A stretch of DNA of 6,480 nucleotides. It comes from Rubripirellula sp. Lineage in GTDB: Bacteria > Planctomycetota > Planctomycetia > Pirellulales > Pirellulaceae. Position numbers and translations under genes: made by a program. Of this stretch, positions 1-6,042 are shown piece after piece (positions within the stretch are counted from its first letter, which is position 1; each line of letters starts with the position of its first letter). A model generated the notes under the pieces. That model ran no database searches, was not told the origin of the DNA, and saw only the letters and a list, made by a program, of their open reading frames with translations. Location: positions 1-6,480 of the forward strand of contig JARFQX010000055.1 of NCBI GenBank assembly GCA_029287555.1, given 5' to 3'.

Positions 1-305
1 CCGGTACTCAGGGCCACTCGCGATGGCGAACAAATTGGCGAATTGACATAGAATTGCGTGAACCGCAAGCCCTCGTCGGCCAGCCGATCTAGGTTCTCCG
101 TCTTGGTCCGCGATCCACCAAAGCAGGAGAGATCCGACCAACCCATGTCATCGATGAAGATTGTGATGATGTTGGGGCGGACACGATCGACCACCGCTTG
201 ATTGGTCGCTGCTGACTGCGCCGAAATCGCTCGGGTGAAGAGAAGGGCGAAGACGATTGCCGTCGCAGCAGCGGTAAGTTGTCGGACTCGGATTCTCGAT
301 TGCAT
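1..305 (-). CDS. Secreted type I sulfatase, N-terminal part (gene runs off the left edge)
   Basis: This is the first 101 residues of a formylglycine-dependent sulfatase, an enzyme that hydrolyses sulfate esters, typically of sulfated polysaccharides. Residues 1-29 look like a signal peptide: arginines at 4, 6, 8, a hydrophobic core (about 10-23) and an A-I-S-A cleavage site before Gln30. The mature protein begins near RPNII (43-47), followed by the Asp52-Asp53 metal-ligand pair in IDDMGWSD. The CSPSR motif (92-96) is the C-x-P-x-R signature whose cysteine is converted to formylglycine by a maturation enzyme; this is the cysteine type, not the serine type. The ATG at 305 has a modest GGGGA-like element about 6 nt upstream. 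The substrate cannot be told because most of the catalytic domain and the C-terminal part lie outside the window. Family call is very secure. It lies about 360 bp beyond the small ORF on the same strand, across a repeat, so co-transcription with the NAGGN genes is unlikely. Confidence 0.93.
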   Translation of the reverse strand, partial: MQSRIRVRQLTAAATAIVFALLFTRAISAQSAATNQAVVDRVRPNIITIFIDDMGWSDLSCFGGSRTKTENLDRLADEGLRFTQFYVNSPICSPSRVALST

Positions 306-393
306 GATGGATCCCCGAAGAGCGGCGATGCGAGACGCGTCGACATCGTATCAAGAATCCGGATGAGAGGGATAAATCGCACGAATTGCCCCG

Positions 394-653
394 CCCGAGA
401 TTTTTGAAGTTGCGTTTTCTTCGTAACCCGACGCGTGACGGCTTGTTGATTTAGTCGAAATCTTCAGGTTCATGGTGAGCCGTTGGCCGTAAGGCCTCGG
501 GCAAGGCGCGCTGCCCGGCCGCTCACGCGTCGCGGCTCACTTAAATCAACAAGCCGGTGAGCGAGGAGAACCTGATCTTGATACATGCCTCGCTGACGCG
601 TCGGGTTACGATTTTCAATGGAACACCCGAAAGCGCAACTTCAAGACCCGAGA
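394..653. repeat. Nested imperfect inverted-repeat element in intergenic DNA
   Basis: The gene-poor stretch 306-665 is dominated by paired arms. Perfect pairs seen by eye are 404-414 with 634-644 (11 bp), 421-436 with 596-611 (16 bp, CGTAACCCGACGCGT core) and 440-453 with 542-555 (14 bp, GGCTTGTTGATTTA). The right arm carries about 20 extra bases (near 612-630) and about 40 bases (556-595) absent from the left arm. CCCGAGA occurs in direct orientation at both outer ends (394-400 and 647-653). A further 8-bp pair, 464-471 with 568-575, crosses the 14-bp pair, so the arms are not simply collinear. No transposase is encoded. It could be a MITE-like or REP/BIME-like element, or a compound of several palindromic repeats; from memory, motifs like CGTAACCCGACGCGT recur in Rhodopirellula intergenic DNA, which I cannot verify. 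It could also act in 3'-end processing of the peptidase transcript. In 306-393 I see nothing beyond the sulfatase leader region. Confidence 0.7.
475..540. other. Foldable core of the inverted repeat (possible RNA three-way junction)
   Basis: Inside the larger repeat, GTGAGC (475-480) can pair with GCTCAC at 521-526, enclosing a GGCC-GTAA-GGCC hairpin (485-496) with a GNRA-type loop and a CGGGCA/TGCCCG hairpin (498-503 with 512-517). Together these give a compact three-way junction. Alternatively GTGAGCCG (475-482) pairs with CGGCTCAC (533-540), giving a longer outer stem. Both folds are read directly from complementarity; no energy was computed. The symmetric stems mean either strand could fold. 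It may be a palindromic repeat unit rather than an RNA gene, and there is no promoter or U-tract to favour an independent transcript. Confidence 0.45.
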
Positions 654-665
654 TCGGGGTCTCGC

Positions 666-851
666 CTATTCAGGCAAGCCCTCTGGTGGCTCTTCGAGAC
701 TTCGCAGATCGACGATCTCACGAACGTACCACGGCTTTCCGGTCGCTTTTCGGTAACCGTGACACTCGCTCGGGTACTTCACGCCGTCGTGTTCCTTCCC
801 GTTTCTGAATCGGGCCGTGTCTTTCCTCCAGCCGATGCCGGACTGCATCAT
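666..851 (-). CDS. Small hypothetical protein, 61 aa, overlapping the peptidase stop codon
   Basis: I do not recognise this protein. It begins MMQSGIGWRKD, is hydrophilic and mixed in charge, has a central segment KYPSECHGYRKATGKPWYV (25-43), and ends EEPPEGLPE. There is no signal peptide or membrane segment. Its ATG at 851 shares the ATGA with the stop of the M42 peptidase gene (848-850), the usual arrangement for translational coupling; AAAAGG lies directly before the two tandem ATGs, too close to be a good ribosome binding site for the first and poor for the second. By hand count, codon-position GC is roughly 59% / 46% / 69% for positions 1 / 2 / 3, the pattern expected of a real coding frame at this GC level. 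Against it: it is short, its far end abuts the repeat element, and the composition may reflect a decayed gene or repeat-borne ORF. A hypothetical protein or gene remnant are both possible. Confidence 0.42.
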   Translation of the reverse strand: MMQSGIGWRKDTARFRNGKEHDGVKYPSECHGYRKATGKPWYVREIVDLRSLEEPPEGLPE

Positions 852-2059
852 CCTTTTTCGGATGGTTCGTCCGAAGGCGGGACTTGCGTGATCGGATGGG
901 GGGCAATCTCCTTGATTCCATCGATCTCGGCGTTTCTCGTGCTGGGAAAACTCTTGAGCGACGAGAGTGCTGTCTTCTGCGAGGCGTAGAGAGGAGGATT
1001 GGTGGAATAGGCGATCAATAGTCGCGAAACATTGGTCAGCGAATCAAGGTTGGTTCGTTCATAGCCGTGCGACCCATCGACGCCAAACGCGACCAGGGCG
1101 GTGCGAATGTCATTGCCCGCTTCCAATGCCGAGGCGCTATCGCAGCGATAGTAGCGAAAGATATCACGCGTGAACGGAATTTCGAACGATTGGCAGAGAT
1201 GAATCAATTGATGAGTCAAGTGATAATCGAATGGCCCCGTGGAATCGGCCATAGCGATGGTCACGCCGAATTCAAGCGACGCTTGGCCGGGCGCCGTGGT
1301 TCCATTGTCGACCGTGATCATTTCCGAGACGTTCCCATGCAGAACGGCTGAGGCACCGGAGCCGACTTCCTCCGAAATCGTGAACAGCAAATGAAGATTG
1401 CCGGGTAACGAAACTTTGTTTTGGACCAGGTACCGCGCCGCGGTCAGGACGGCTGCCACGCCCGCCTTGTCATCCAGGTGTCGCGCGTTGATGAAGCCGT
1501 TGGGAAAGTGCTCAGCGATCGCGTCGAAGCCAATGAAGTCGCCCACATGGATGCCTTTTTCGATCAGTCCCGTGATCGAATCGATTGGTTCGTCAATTCG
1601 GACTTCGACGTTGTCCCAGGAGATTGGTTGACTGTCGATGTCTTCATTGAACGTATGACCCGAAGCTTTCAGCGGAAGCACCTGACCCCGGAAAATCTCG
1701 TCATCCGTGAACACCGAGACCCGACCACCTTCGGCGAATCTCGCTGACCACGTCCCAACCGGAATGATCCCCAAACGACCGTTCGGTTTGAGTTCCTTGA
1801 CCATGGCACCGAGCGTATCCAAATGCGTCACAACGGCACGATCGGGATTGCGTGTGTCCCCCGGAATCGTCGCCCGAATCGCGCCGCGTCGGGTCAACTC
1901 GAATTCAATGTCCAAGTCCTGCAGCATTTGGCAGACACAGCGAACGACTGGGTCGGTATACCCCGTCGGACTGTGGATCCCCAACAAAGTCAGCAAGGTG
2001 GAAAGCAGATAGTCTTCGTCAATCTCGAACTTCATTCGGGTTACCAAGTTGTCCTGCAT
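848..2059 (-). CDS. M42-family metallopeptidase of the NAGGN osmoprotectant cluster
   Basis: A 403-aa cytosolic aminopeptidase-like hydrolase of the M42 co-catalytic metal family, matching the subgroup that travels with the NAGGN genes (TIGR03106-type). Metal and catalytic residues appear in order: His79 and Asp81 in THLDTLG, the bridging Asp196 in ARHLDDKAG, the catalytic Glu-Glu pair 230-231 in ISEEVGSGA, Asp251 in TVDNG, and His331 in GSHGYERT. All expected ligands are present, so it should be active. Its role in the pathway is not established; hydrolysis of NAGGN or of a related glutamine peptide is an inference. No signal peptide. The ATG at 2059 has a GGGA about 10 nt upstream; Met9 (2035), giving MKFEIDEDYLL, is a plausible alternative start. 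After about residue 358 there is a polar, proline/serine-rich tail of some 45 residues that looks disordered and may be lineage-specific. It follows ngg on the same strand but after 417 bp, so it may have its own promoter. Confidence 0.88.
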   Translation of the reverse strand: MQDNLVTRMKFEIDEDYLLSTLLTLLGIHSPTGYTDPVVRCVCQMLQDLDIEFELTRRGAIRATIPGDTRNPDRAVVTHLDTLGAMVKELKPNGRLGIIPVGTWSARFAEGGRVSVFTDDEIFRGQVLPLKASGHTFNEDIDSQPISWDNVEVRIDEPIDSITGLIEKGIHVGDFIGFDAIAEHFPNGFINARHLDDKAGVAAVLTAARYLVQNKVSLPGNLHLLFTISEEVGSGASAVLHGNVSEMITVDNGTTAPGQASLEFGVTIAMADSTGPFDYHLTHQLIHLCQSFEIPFTRDIFRYYRCDSASALEAGNDIRTALVAFGVDGSHGYERTNLDSLTNVSRLLIAYSTNPPLYASQKTALSSLKSFPSTRNAEIDGIKEIAPHPITQVPPSDEPSEKG

Positions 2060-2476
2060 TTCGTTTCATTCCCGCTCAATGACGGGCGAACGTGGGTGCG
2101 ATCGGGATTCCGCCGAGTTGTTTTACACATGTGTTGGATCGGCCAGCATCGCGCTCAAGCTGAGACTCCACCCGAAAAAACGTGTCATACGGCGCAGGAT
2201 CGCCCGGAGTGTACCGCCGTTCACGACTCTGATGCTCGGTTCGTTTACCAGCCAACGCGAGAATTGACGGACTCGGCCGGTCGTCTTCCGGGGCTCGCCT
2301 CGGCAGAGTTGGACATGCCCGCAAGGGAAGCAGGGGCCAGCAAAATCGATAAACGAATTACAGATGGCAACCCAAACTCAGCATATTCGGCCGATCAAAA
2401 AACAAGCGGGGCGTGAGATGTCGATCGCCGGTTGCACCGAACATCCGATTCACGGTTCTTGGTCCATTTCCAATCC
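2060..2476. other. 417-bp gap between ngg and the peptidase gene, no convincing gene
   Basis: No ORF here is persuasive. The longest on the minus strand (2076-2324, TTG start, 82 codons) has an arginine/proline-rich product, only moderate third-position GC and no recognised motif. A perfect 10-bp palindrome ACACATGTGT lies at 2125-2134, about 65 bp ahead of the peptidase start, and could be an operator or chance. I found no strong hairpin followed by a U-tract after the ngg stop, so read-through into the peptidase gene cannot be excluded. The gap is where a separate promoter for the peptidase would sit, but I cannot point to clear -35/-10 boxes. Confidence 0.5.
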
Positions 2477-4156
2477 CTACGTTTCGGATCCGAAGGTCAA
2501 GTTTCGCGGAACATGGGGGAACAGCAGGTCCACGAAATGTTCCGCGGTTGGTTGCGGTTCGTGATTGGCTAGTCCCGGACGTTCGTTCGCTTCGACAATG
2601 TAGTACTCGTCGCCCTTTACATCCGGGACGAGAAGATCGAGACCAACGACCGGGATTTCCAAGACGCGGGCTGCCTGGCAGGCGACCTCCCGGAGTGCGT
2701 CGCTCAAATCGGGCGTCACGTCGTGGATCGTTCCACCTGTATGCAGATTCGCGGTCTTGCGGACGCGGAGAGTCGTGCCGGCCGGAAGGATGTCGTCCCC
2801 CGACCACCCGTGGGCCACAATGCAACGTTGGGTTTCCTCGTCCCATGGGATGGAGCTTTCCCCACCGGTTGCCGCTTCGCGACGGCGACTGACCTTCTCC
2901 ACCAATTTTTTCACTGTGTGTCGCCCGGTTCCAACCACCTCGGCAGGCCGCCGGACGGCAGCAGCGACGACTTCCATGTTGATGACGATGATGCGCAAAT
3001 CGAGACCTTCGACGAACTGTTCCACAAGGACGGTGCTGTCGAATTGACCCGCCAATTCGATTGCGGCGAGGGTTGTTTCAGGATCTTGAAGATCAACGGA
3101 AACGCCCTCGCCCTGCTCGCCACGGGCCGGTTTGACAACGACTCGCTTGTATTTGTCGAGAAAAGCCAAGGTTTCTTCGTTCTCTTGGTGCACGTGCTGG
3201 GCCGGAACGCGAAGTCCAGCGAGCGTCAGAATTTCAGCGGTCAATTCCTTGTCGGCGCAACGACACATCGCGATTGCCGACGTCAGGTCAGTGAGGGATT
3301 CCCAGCAAGTCACACAGCGATTGGCGTGAGAGAGCCGAAAATATCCGCGTTTCGGGTTGAGCGGCTCGACCGCGATACCCCGTCGCAGCGCCTCGTTGAT
3401 GATGATGGATGCGTACGGATTGAAACCTTCCAGCACGCTGCTGTCGACGAACAGCGGCTCGTTGATTTGATTTCGGCGTTTGATCGTCAGTACGGGTACG
3501 CGGACAAAACCCAAACTCTCGTACAAGGCGATCGCGGGTTCATTCTCTCGCAGCACCGAAAGATCCATGATCGATCGGCCACGCTCCGCGAACACATTGG
3601 CGAGGTGACGAACCAGTGCCGCGCCGACCGCCGGATAATGCGTTTGCGGATCGACGGCCAAGGCCCACAAGCTGCTGCTGTTGAGGAGATCGTCAAAACA
3701 GCGGGTGTGGTCAACGCCCAATGCCACCCCGATCACGTCATCGGAGTCTCGAGGACGGGCAACGTAATAATCGAAGCGTTCATCGTCGCGTGATTCCCAG
3801 ATCGTGGCACCGTCGACGACAACCATTCCCAGCGTGCTGTAGATCCGATTGATCTCAGCCAAGTCTTCCTCTCGCTCGATGCCCGTGATTCGCACCGGGA
3901 GATCGCCAAGATCACTCGGCGTCCACTCCTCAAGATCCAAACGATACGTGCTTGATGGGTCGAGGAATAAGTCCTGCGGGGCAAGACCAAGAACGTGCTG
4001 GGGGTCGTTGACGTAGAAAGCGATGTCTCGCTTCTCCGGATGTTCTTCCATCAAGACTTCGGCAACGGATTCCGGAGTCGGGAAGGTATGGGCGAAGATG
4101 AGACGTCCCCACCCCACGTCAAGCAGTGAAGCTCCGGGCGGTATTGGCTTGCTCAT
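2477..4156 (-). CDS. ngg: N-acetylglutaminylglutamine synthetase (GNAT + ATP-grasp fusion)
   Basis: A 559-aa bifunctional cytosolic enzyme expected to acetylate glutamine and ligate it to a second glutamine using ATP, giving N-acetylglutaminylglutamine, the precursor of the compatible solute NAGGN. After an N-terminal region of about 85 residues comes a GNAT acetyltransferase domain (about 88-227), with an acetyl-CoA binding stretch around AVGAALVRHL (176-185) and the closing ALYESLGFVRV (210-220). A glutathione-synthetase/cyanophycin-synthetase-like ATP-grasp domain follows (about 240-550): nucleotide-binding VVVKPARGEQGEGV (339-352, Lys342), VLVEQFVEGLDLR (376-388), and metal-binding Glu522 and Asn524 in VEANERPGL. 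The domain order matches the NAGGN-type family (TIGR03103). The frame is open upstream to an ATG at 4276 inside asnO, but the ATG at 4156 has TAGGAC 5 nt ahead and begins MSKPIPPG, so it is preferred. It lies 62 bp downstream of asnO, likely one operon. The linker between domains has cysteines at 281, 284, 298 and 300. Confidence 0.92.
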   Translation of the reverse strand: MSKPIPPGASLLDVGWGRLIFAHTFPTPESVAEVLMEEHPEKRDIAFYVNDPQHVLGLAPQDLFLDPSSTYRLDLEEWTPSDLGDLPVRITGIEREEDLAEINRIYSTLGMVVVDGATIWESRDDERFDYYVARPRDSDDVIGVALGVDHTRCFDDLLNSSSLWALAVDPQTHYPAVGAALVRHLANVFAERGRSIMDLSVLRENEPAIALYESLGFVRVPVLTIKRRNQINEPLFVDSSVLEGFNPYASIIINEALRRGIAVEPLNPKRGYFRLSHANRCVTCWESLTDLTSAIAMCRCADKELTAEILTLAGLRVPAQHVHQENEETLAFLDKYKRVVVKPARGEQGEGVSVDLQDPETTLAAIELAGQFDSTVLVEQFVEGLDLRIIVINMEVVAAAVRRPAEVVGTGRHTVKKLVEKVSRRREAATGGESSIPWDEETQRCIVAHGWSGDDILPAGTTLRVRKTANLHTGGTIHDVTPDLSDALREVACQAARVLEIPVVGLDLLVPDVKGDEYYIVEANERPGLANHEPQPTAEHFVDLLFPHVPRNLTFGSET

Positions 4157-4160
4157 GCTC

Positions 4161-4166
4161 GTCCTA
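4161..4166 (-). promoter_or_regulatory. Ribosome binding site deciding the ngg start
   Basis: On the minus strand this reads TAGGAC, with a 5-nt spacer (about 5 to 6 from AGGA) to the ATG at 4156. It favours that start over the upstream ATG at 4276, which would overlap asnO by 58 bp. The TAG at its 5' end is also the stop of a possible 14-codon minicistron (4208-4164). Confidence 0.65.
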
Positions 4167-4218
4167 CGCAACGAGGAATCGAGGGTTGGGTTCACGTTTA
4201 AGCTCCATCCTGTTTTTC

Positions 4219-6000
4219 TCAGGTCGTCTTGTTGAGGTGTGTTTGCAACCACAACTCTAATAATGACAACTGCCACAACTTCGAGCCGCGTAGCGGCGTG
4301 ATGTGCGACTCCGGATCGGCAAGCAACCGATCCACGTACCGGGTGTTGTACAGTCCGCGTTGTTTCGCAGCTGGATCGGAAAAGGCATCGCGGGCGAGTT
4401 GCAGGAACGGTCCGCGCAAATACTTGAGTGCCGGAACGGGAAAGTAACCTTTGGGGCGATCGATCACTTCTTCCGGAATCACCCGCCGAGAGGCTTCCTT
4501 CAGGATGTATTTTCCACCCTCGGCAACCTTCAAATTGGCCGGAACGTTGGCGGCAAACTCGACCACTTCGTGGTCCAAAAATGGCACGCGTGCCTCGAGG
4601 CTGGCGGCCATCGTGTGGTTGTCCACCCGCTTGACCGGATCATCGATCAGCATGACCTGCGTGTCGATGCGAAGCGCCTTGTCAATCGCTGCCTCGGCTC
4701 CCGCCTTGGCGAAGTGTTCGGCCACAAACTCGCCCGCGCAGTCACCGGTCAGGTAATCCGGTGCGACCGTTTCCTGGTATTCGGCAAAATCACGATCGAA
4801 GAAATGCTTTCGGTAAGTCCCAATTGCATCATCCGTATCCATCATCGGCGGATACCAGTGGTAGCCCGCGAAGATCTCATCGGCTCCCTGACCGCTCTGC
4901 ACGACTTTCAAATACTTGGCCACCTCCTGCGAGAGCATGTAGAAACCGACATTGTCATGACTGACCATCGGTTCGGACATCTCGCCAATGCACTCCAGCA
5001 GAGCGGGCAGTGTACGCTTGGAATCAATGTGCAACTTGTGGTGTCGTGTTTGGAAGCGATCGACGATGACGTCCGAGTACTTGAATTCGTTCCCTTCCTC
5101 ATCGCCAACCGATTCAAAGCCAATCGAAAACGTCTCCAATCCCGATTGGCCCGCTTCACAGAGCAGACCGACCACCAAGCTGCTGTCCAGGCCGCCGGAG
5201 AGGAGAACGCCAACCGGCACATCAGCAACCAAACGACGCTTGACGGCGCGCCGCATCACGTCGAGCGTTTCGTCGATCCAGTCTTCCAGCTGGTAATTCC
5301 GCTGATCTTCCCTCGGTCCGAACTGCACGTCCCAGTAAGGTTCGACCTGCATTTGCCCATCGGGCCCGATCATCGCGAAGGTGGCTGGCGGGAGTTTCTT
5401 GACCCCGGCCAAAATGGTGCGGGGCGCGGGCACCACCGAATGGAACGTCATGTACAGGTTCAACGCGACGGGATCGATTTCGGTATCGACATCGCCGCCT
5501 GCCAGCAAGGCGGGAACCGTCGAGGCGAACCGGAGTCGCCCCGGTTGCTGGCTGTAATAGAGCGGCTTGATTCCCAGTCGATCGCGGGCGAGCATCACCT
5601 TGCCGCTGTCCCGCTCATAAATGGCAAAGGCGAACATGCCGTTGAAGTGTTTGACGCAGTCGGTTCCCCAGGCATGATACGCCTTGAGGATTACCTCGGT
5701 GTCGCCGTGGCTGAAGAATTGGTAGCCCTTGTCCTGCAACTCCTTGCGGAGTTCGGGGTAGTTGTAGATCGCGCCGTTGTAAACGATGGTGTAACCCAGC
5801 AGGCTGTCGACCATCGGCTGCTGGGCGCCTTCGGACAAGTCAATGATCTTCAATCTTCGATGTCCAAGGGCGACTCGACCCCGAGCCACGATTCCCTCCC
5901 CATCGGGACCACGTCGGGCCATGCGGTCGGCCATCCTGCCGACCGCCGCCAAGTCTGCTTGGGAATCAGAGAAGCGGATTTCGCCGCAAATTCCACACAT
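4219..6000 (-). CDS. asnO: N-acetylglutaminylglutamine amidotransferase (asparagine-synthetase-like)
   Basis: A 593-aa glutamine-dependent amidotransferase of the asparagine synthetase B fold, expected to convert the C-terminal carboxylate of N-acetylglutaminylglutamine to the amide, the last step of NAGGN synthesis. Residues 2 to about 190 are the class II glutaminase domain: Cys2 becomes the N-terminal nucleophile once Met is removed, followed by RRGPDGEG (29-36), GHRRLKIID (46-54), NGAIYNY (75-81) and HGDTEV (98-103). The synthetase domain shows the PP-loop SGGLDSS (268-274) and SGQGADEIFAGY (369-380). The start is fixed at 6000 because the nucleophile must be residue 2 and AAAAGGAA lies 7 nt upstream; the frame continues to an ATG at 6030, which would bury the cysteine. 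Ala77 stands where classical asparagine synthetases have Glu in NGEIYN. Context with ngg and an M42 peptidase (the TIGR03104-type trio) rather than sequence alone separates it from ordinary AsnB. It starts 42 bp after an FmdA-like gene. Confidence 0.92.
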   Translation of the reverse strand: MCGICGEIRFSDSQADLAAVGRMADRMARRGPDGEGIVARGRVALGHRRLKIIDLSEGAQQPMVDSLLGYTIVYNGAIYNYPELRKELQDKGYQFFSHGDTEVILKAYHAWGTDCVKHFNGMFAFAIYERDSGKVMLARDRLGIKPLYYSQQPGRLRFASTVPALLAGGDVDTEIDPVALNLYMTFHSVVPAPRTILAGVKKLPPATFAMIGPDGQMQVEPYWDVQFGPREDQRNYQLEDWIDETLDVMRRAVKRRLVADVPVGVLLSGGLDSSLVVGLLCEAGQSGLETFSIGFESVGDEEGNEFKYSDVIVDRFQTRHHKLHIDSKRTLPALLECIGEMSEPMVSHDNVGFYMLSQEVAKYLKVVQSGQGADEIFAGYHWYPPMMDTDDAIGTYRKHFFDRDFAEYQETVAPDYLTGDCAGEFVAEHFAKAGAEAAIDKALRIDTQVMLIDDPVKRVDNHTMAASLEARVPFLDHEVVEFAANVPANLKVAEGGKYILKEASRRVIPEEVIDRPKGYFPVPALKYLRGPFLQLARDAFSDPAAKQRGLYNTRYVDRLLADPESHITPLRGSKLWQLSLLELWLQTHLNKTT

Positions 6001-6007
6001 CGTGTTC

Positions 6008-6015
6008 TTCCTTTT
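6008..6015 (-). promoter_or_regulatory. Ribosome binding site deciding the asnO start
   Basis: AAAAGGAA on the minus strand, with a 7-nt spacer to the ATG at 6000. It places Cys directly after the initiator Met, as the N-terminal nucleophile chemistry of class II amidotransferases requires, and so rules against the in-frame ATG at 6030. Confidence 0.75.
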
Positions 6016-6023
6016 GAACGTTG

Positions 6024-6039
6024 TCGCCATCGATGGCGA
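6024..6039. promoter_or_regulatory. Perfect 16-bp palindrome in the fmdA-like/asnO gap
   Basis: TCGCCATCGATGGCGA is its own reverse complement. It sits 3 bp after the stop of the amidase gene and 8 bp ahead of the asnO ribosome binding site. As DNA it could be an operator for a dimeric regulator; as RNA it forms a 6-bp stem with a UCGA loop between two cistrons. There is no U-tract, so it is not an intrinsic terminator. A 16-bp perfect palindrome in a 42-bp gap is unlikely by chance, but the function is unknown. Confidence 0.45.
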
Positions 6040-6042
6040 GCA

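Noticed and set aside
857..875. Hairpin TTCGGATG-GTT-CGTCCGAA near the end of the peptidase gene as a terminator
   Set aside because: On the transcribed (minus) strand it has a mismatch and is followed by A residues, not a U-tract, and it lies inside the coding region.
618..989. 123-codon plus-strand ORF across the repeat edge and peptidase 3' end
   Set aside because: It overlaps the better-supported minus-strand frames and crosses the inverted repeat.
2076..2324. 82-codon minus-strand ORF in the ngg-peptidase gap
   Set aside because: TTG start, arginine/proline-rich product, weak third-position GC and no motif; more likely noncoding.
1823..2416. 197-codon plus-strand ORF spanning the peptidase start and the gap
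   Set aside because: Half of it is antisense to the peptidase, composition is unlike a protein, and no motif is visible.
2723..3793. 356-codon plus-strand ORF antisense to ngg
   Set aside because: It lies wholly opposite the GNAT/ATP-grasp coding frame and has no domain signature.
4157..4276. N-terminal extension of ngg to the ATG at 4276
   Set aside because: It would overlap asnO by 58 bp, and the ATG at 4156 has a well-spaced ribosome binding site and a sensible N-terminus.
4219..6000. Ordinary asparagine synthetase (asnB)
   Set aside because: The adjacent GNAT/ATP-grasp fusion and M42 peptidase, plus the NGAIYNY variant, fit the NAGGN-type amidotransferase better.
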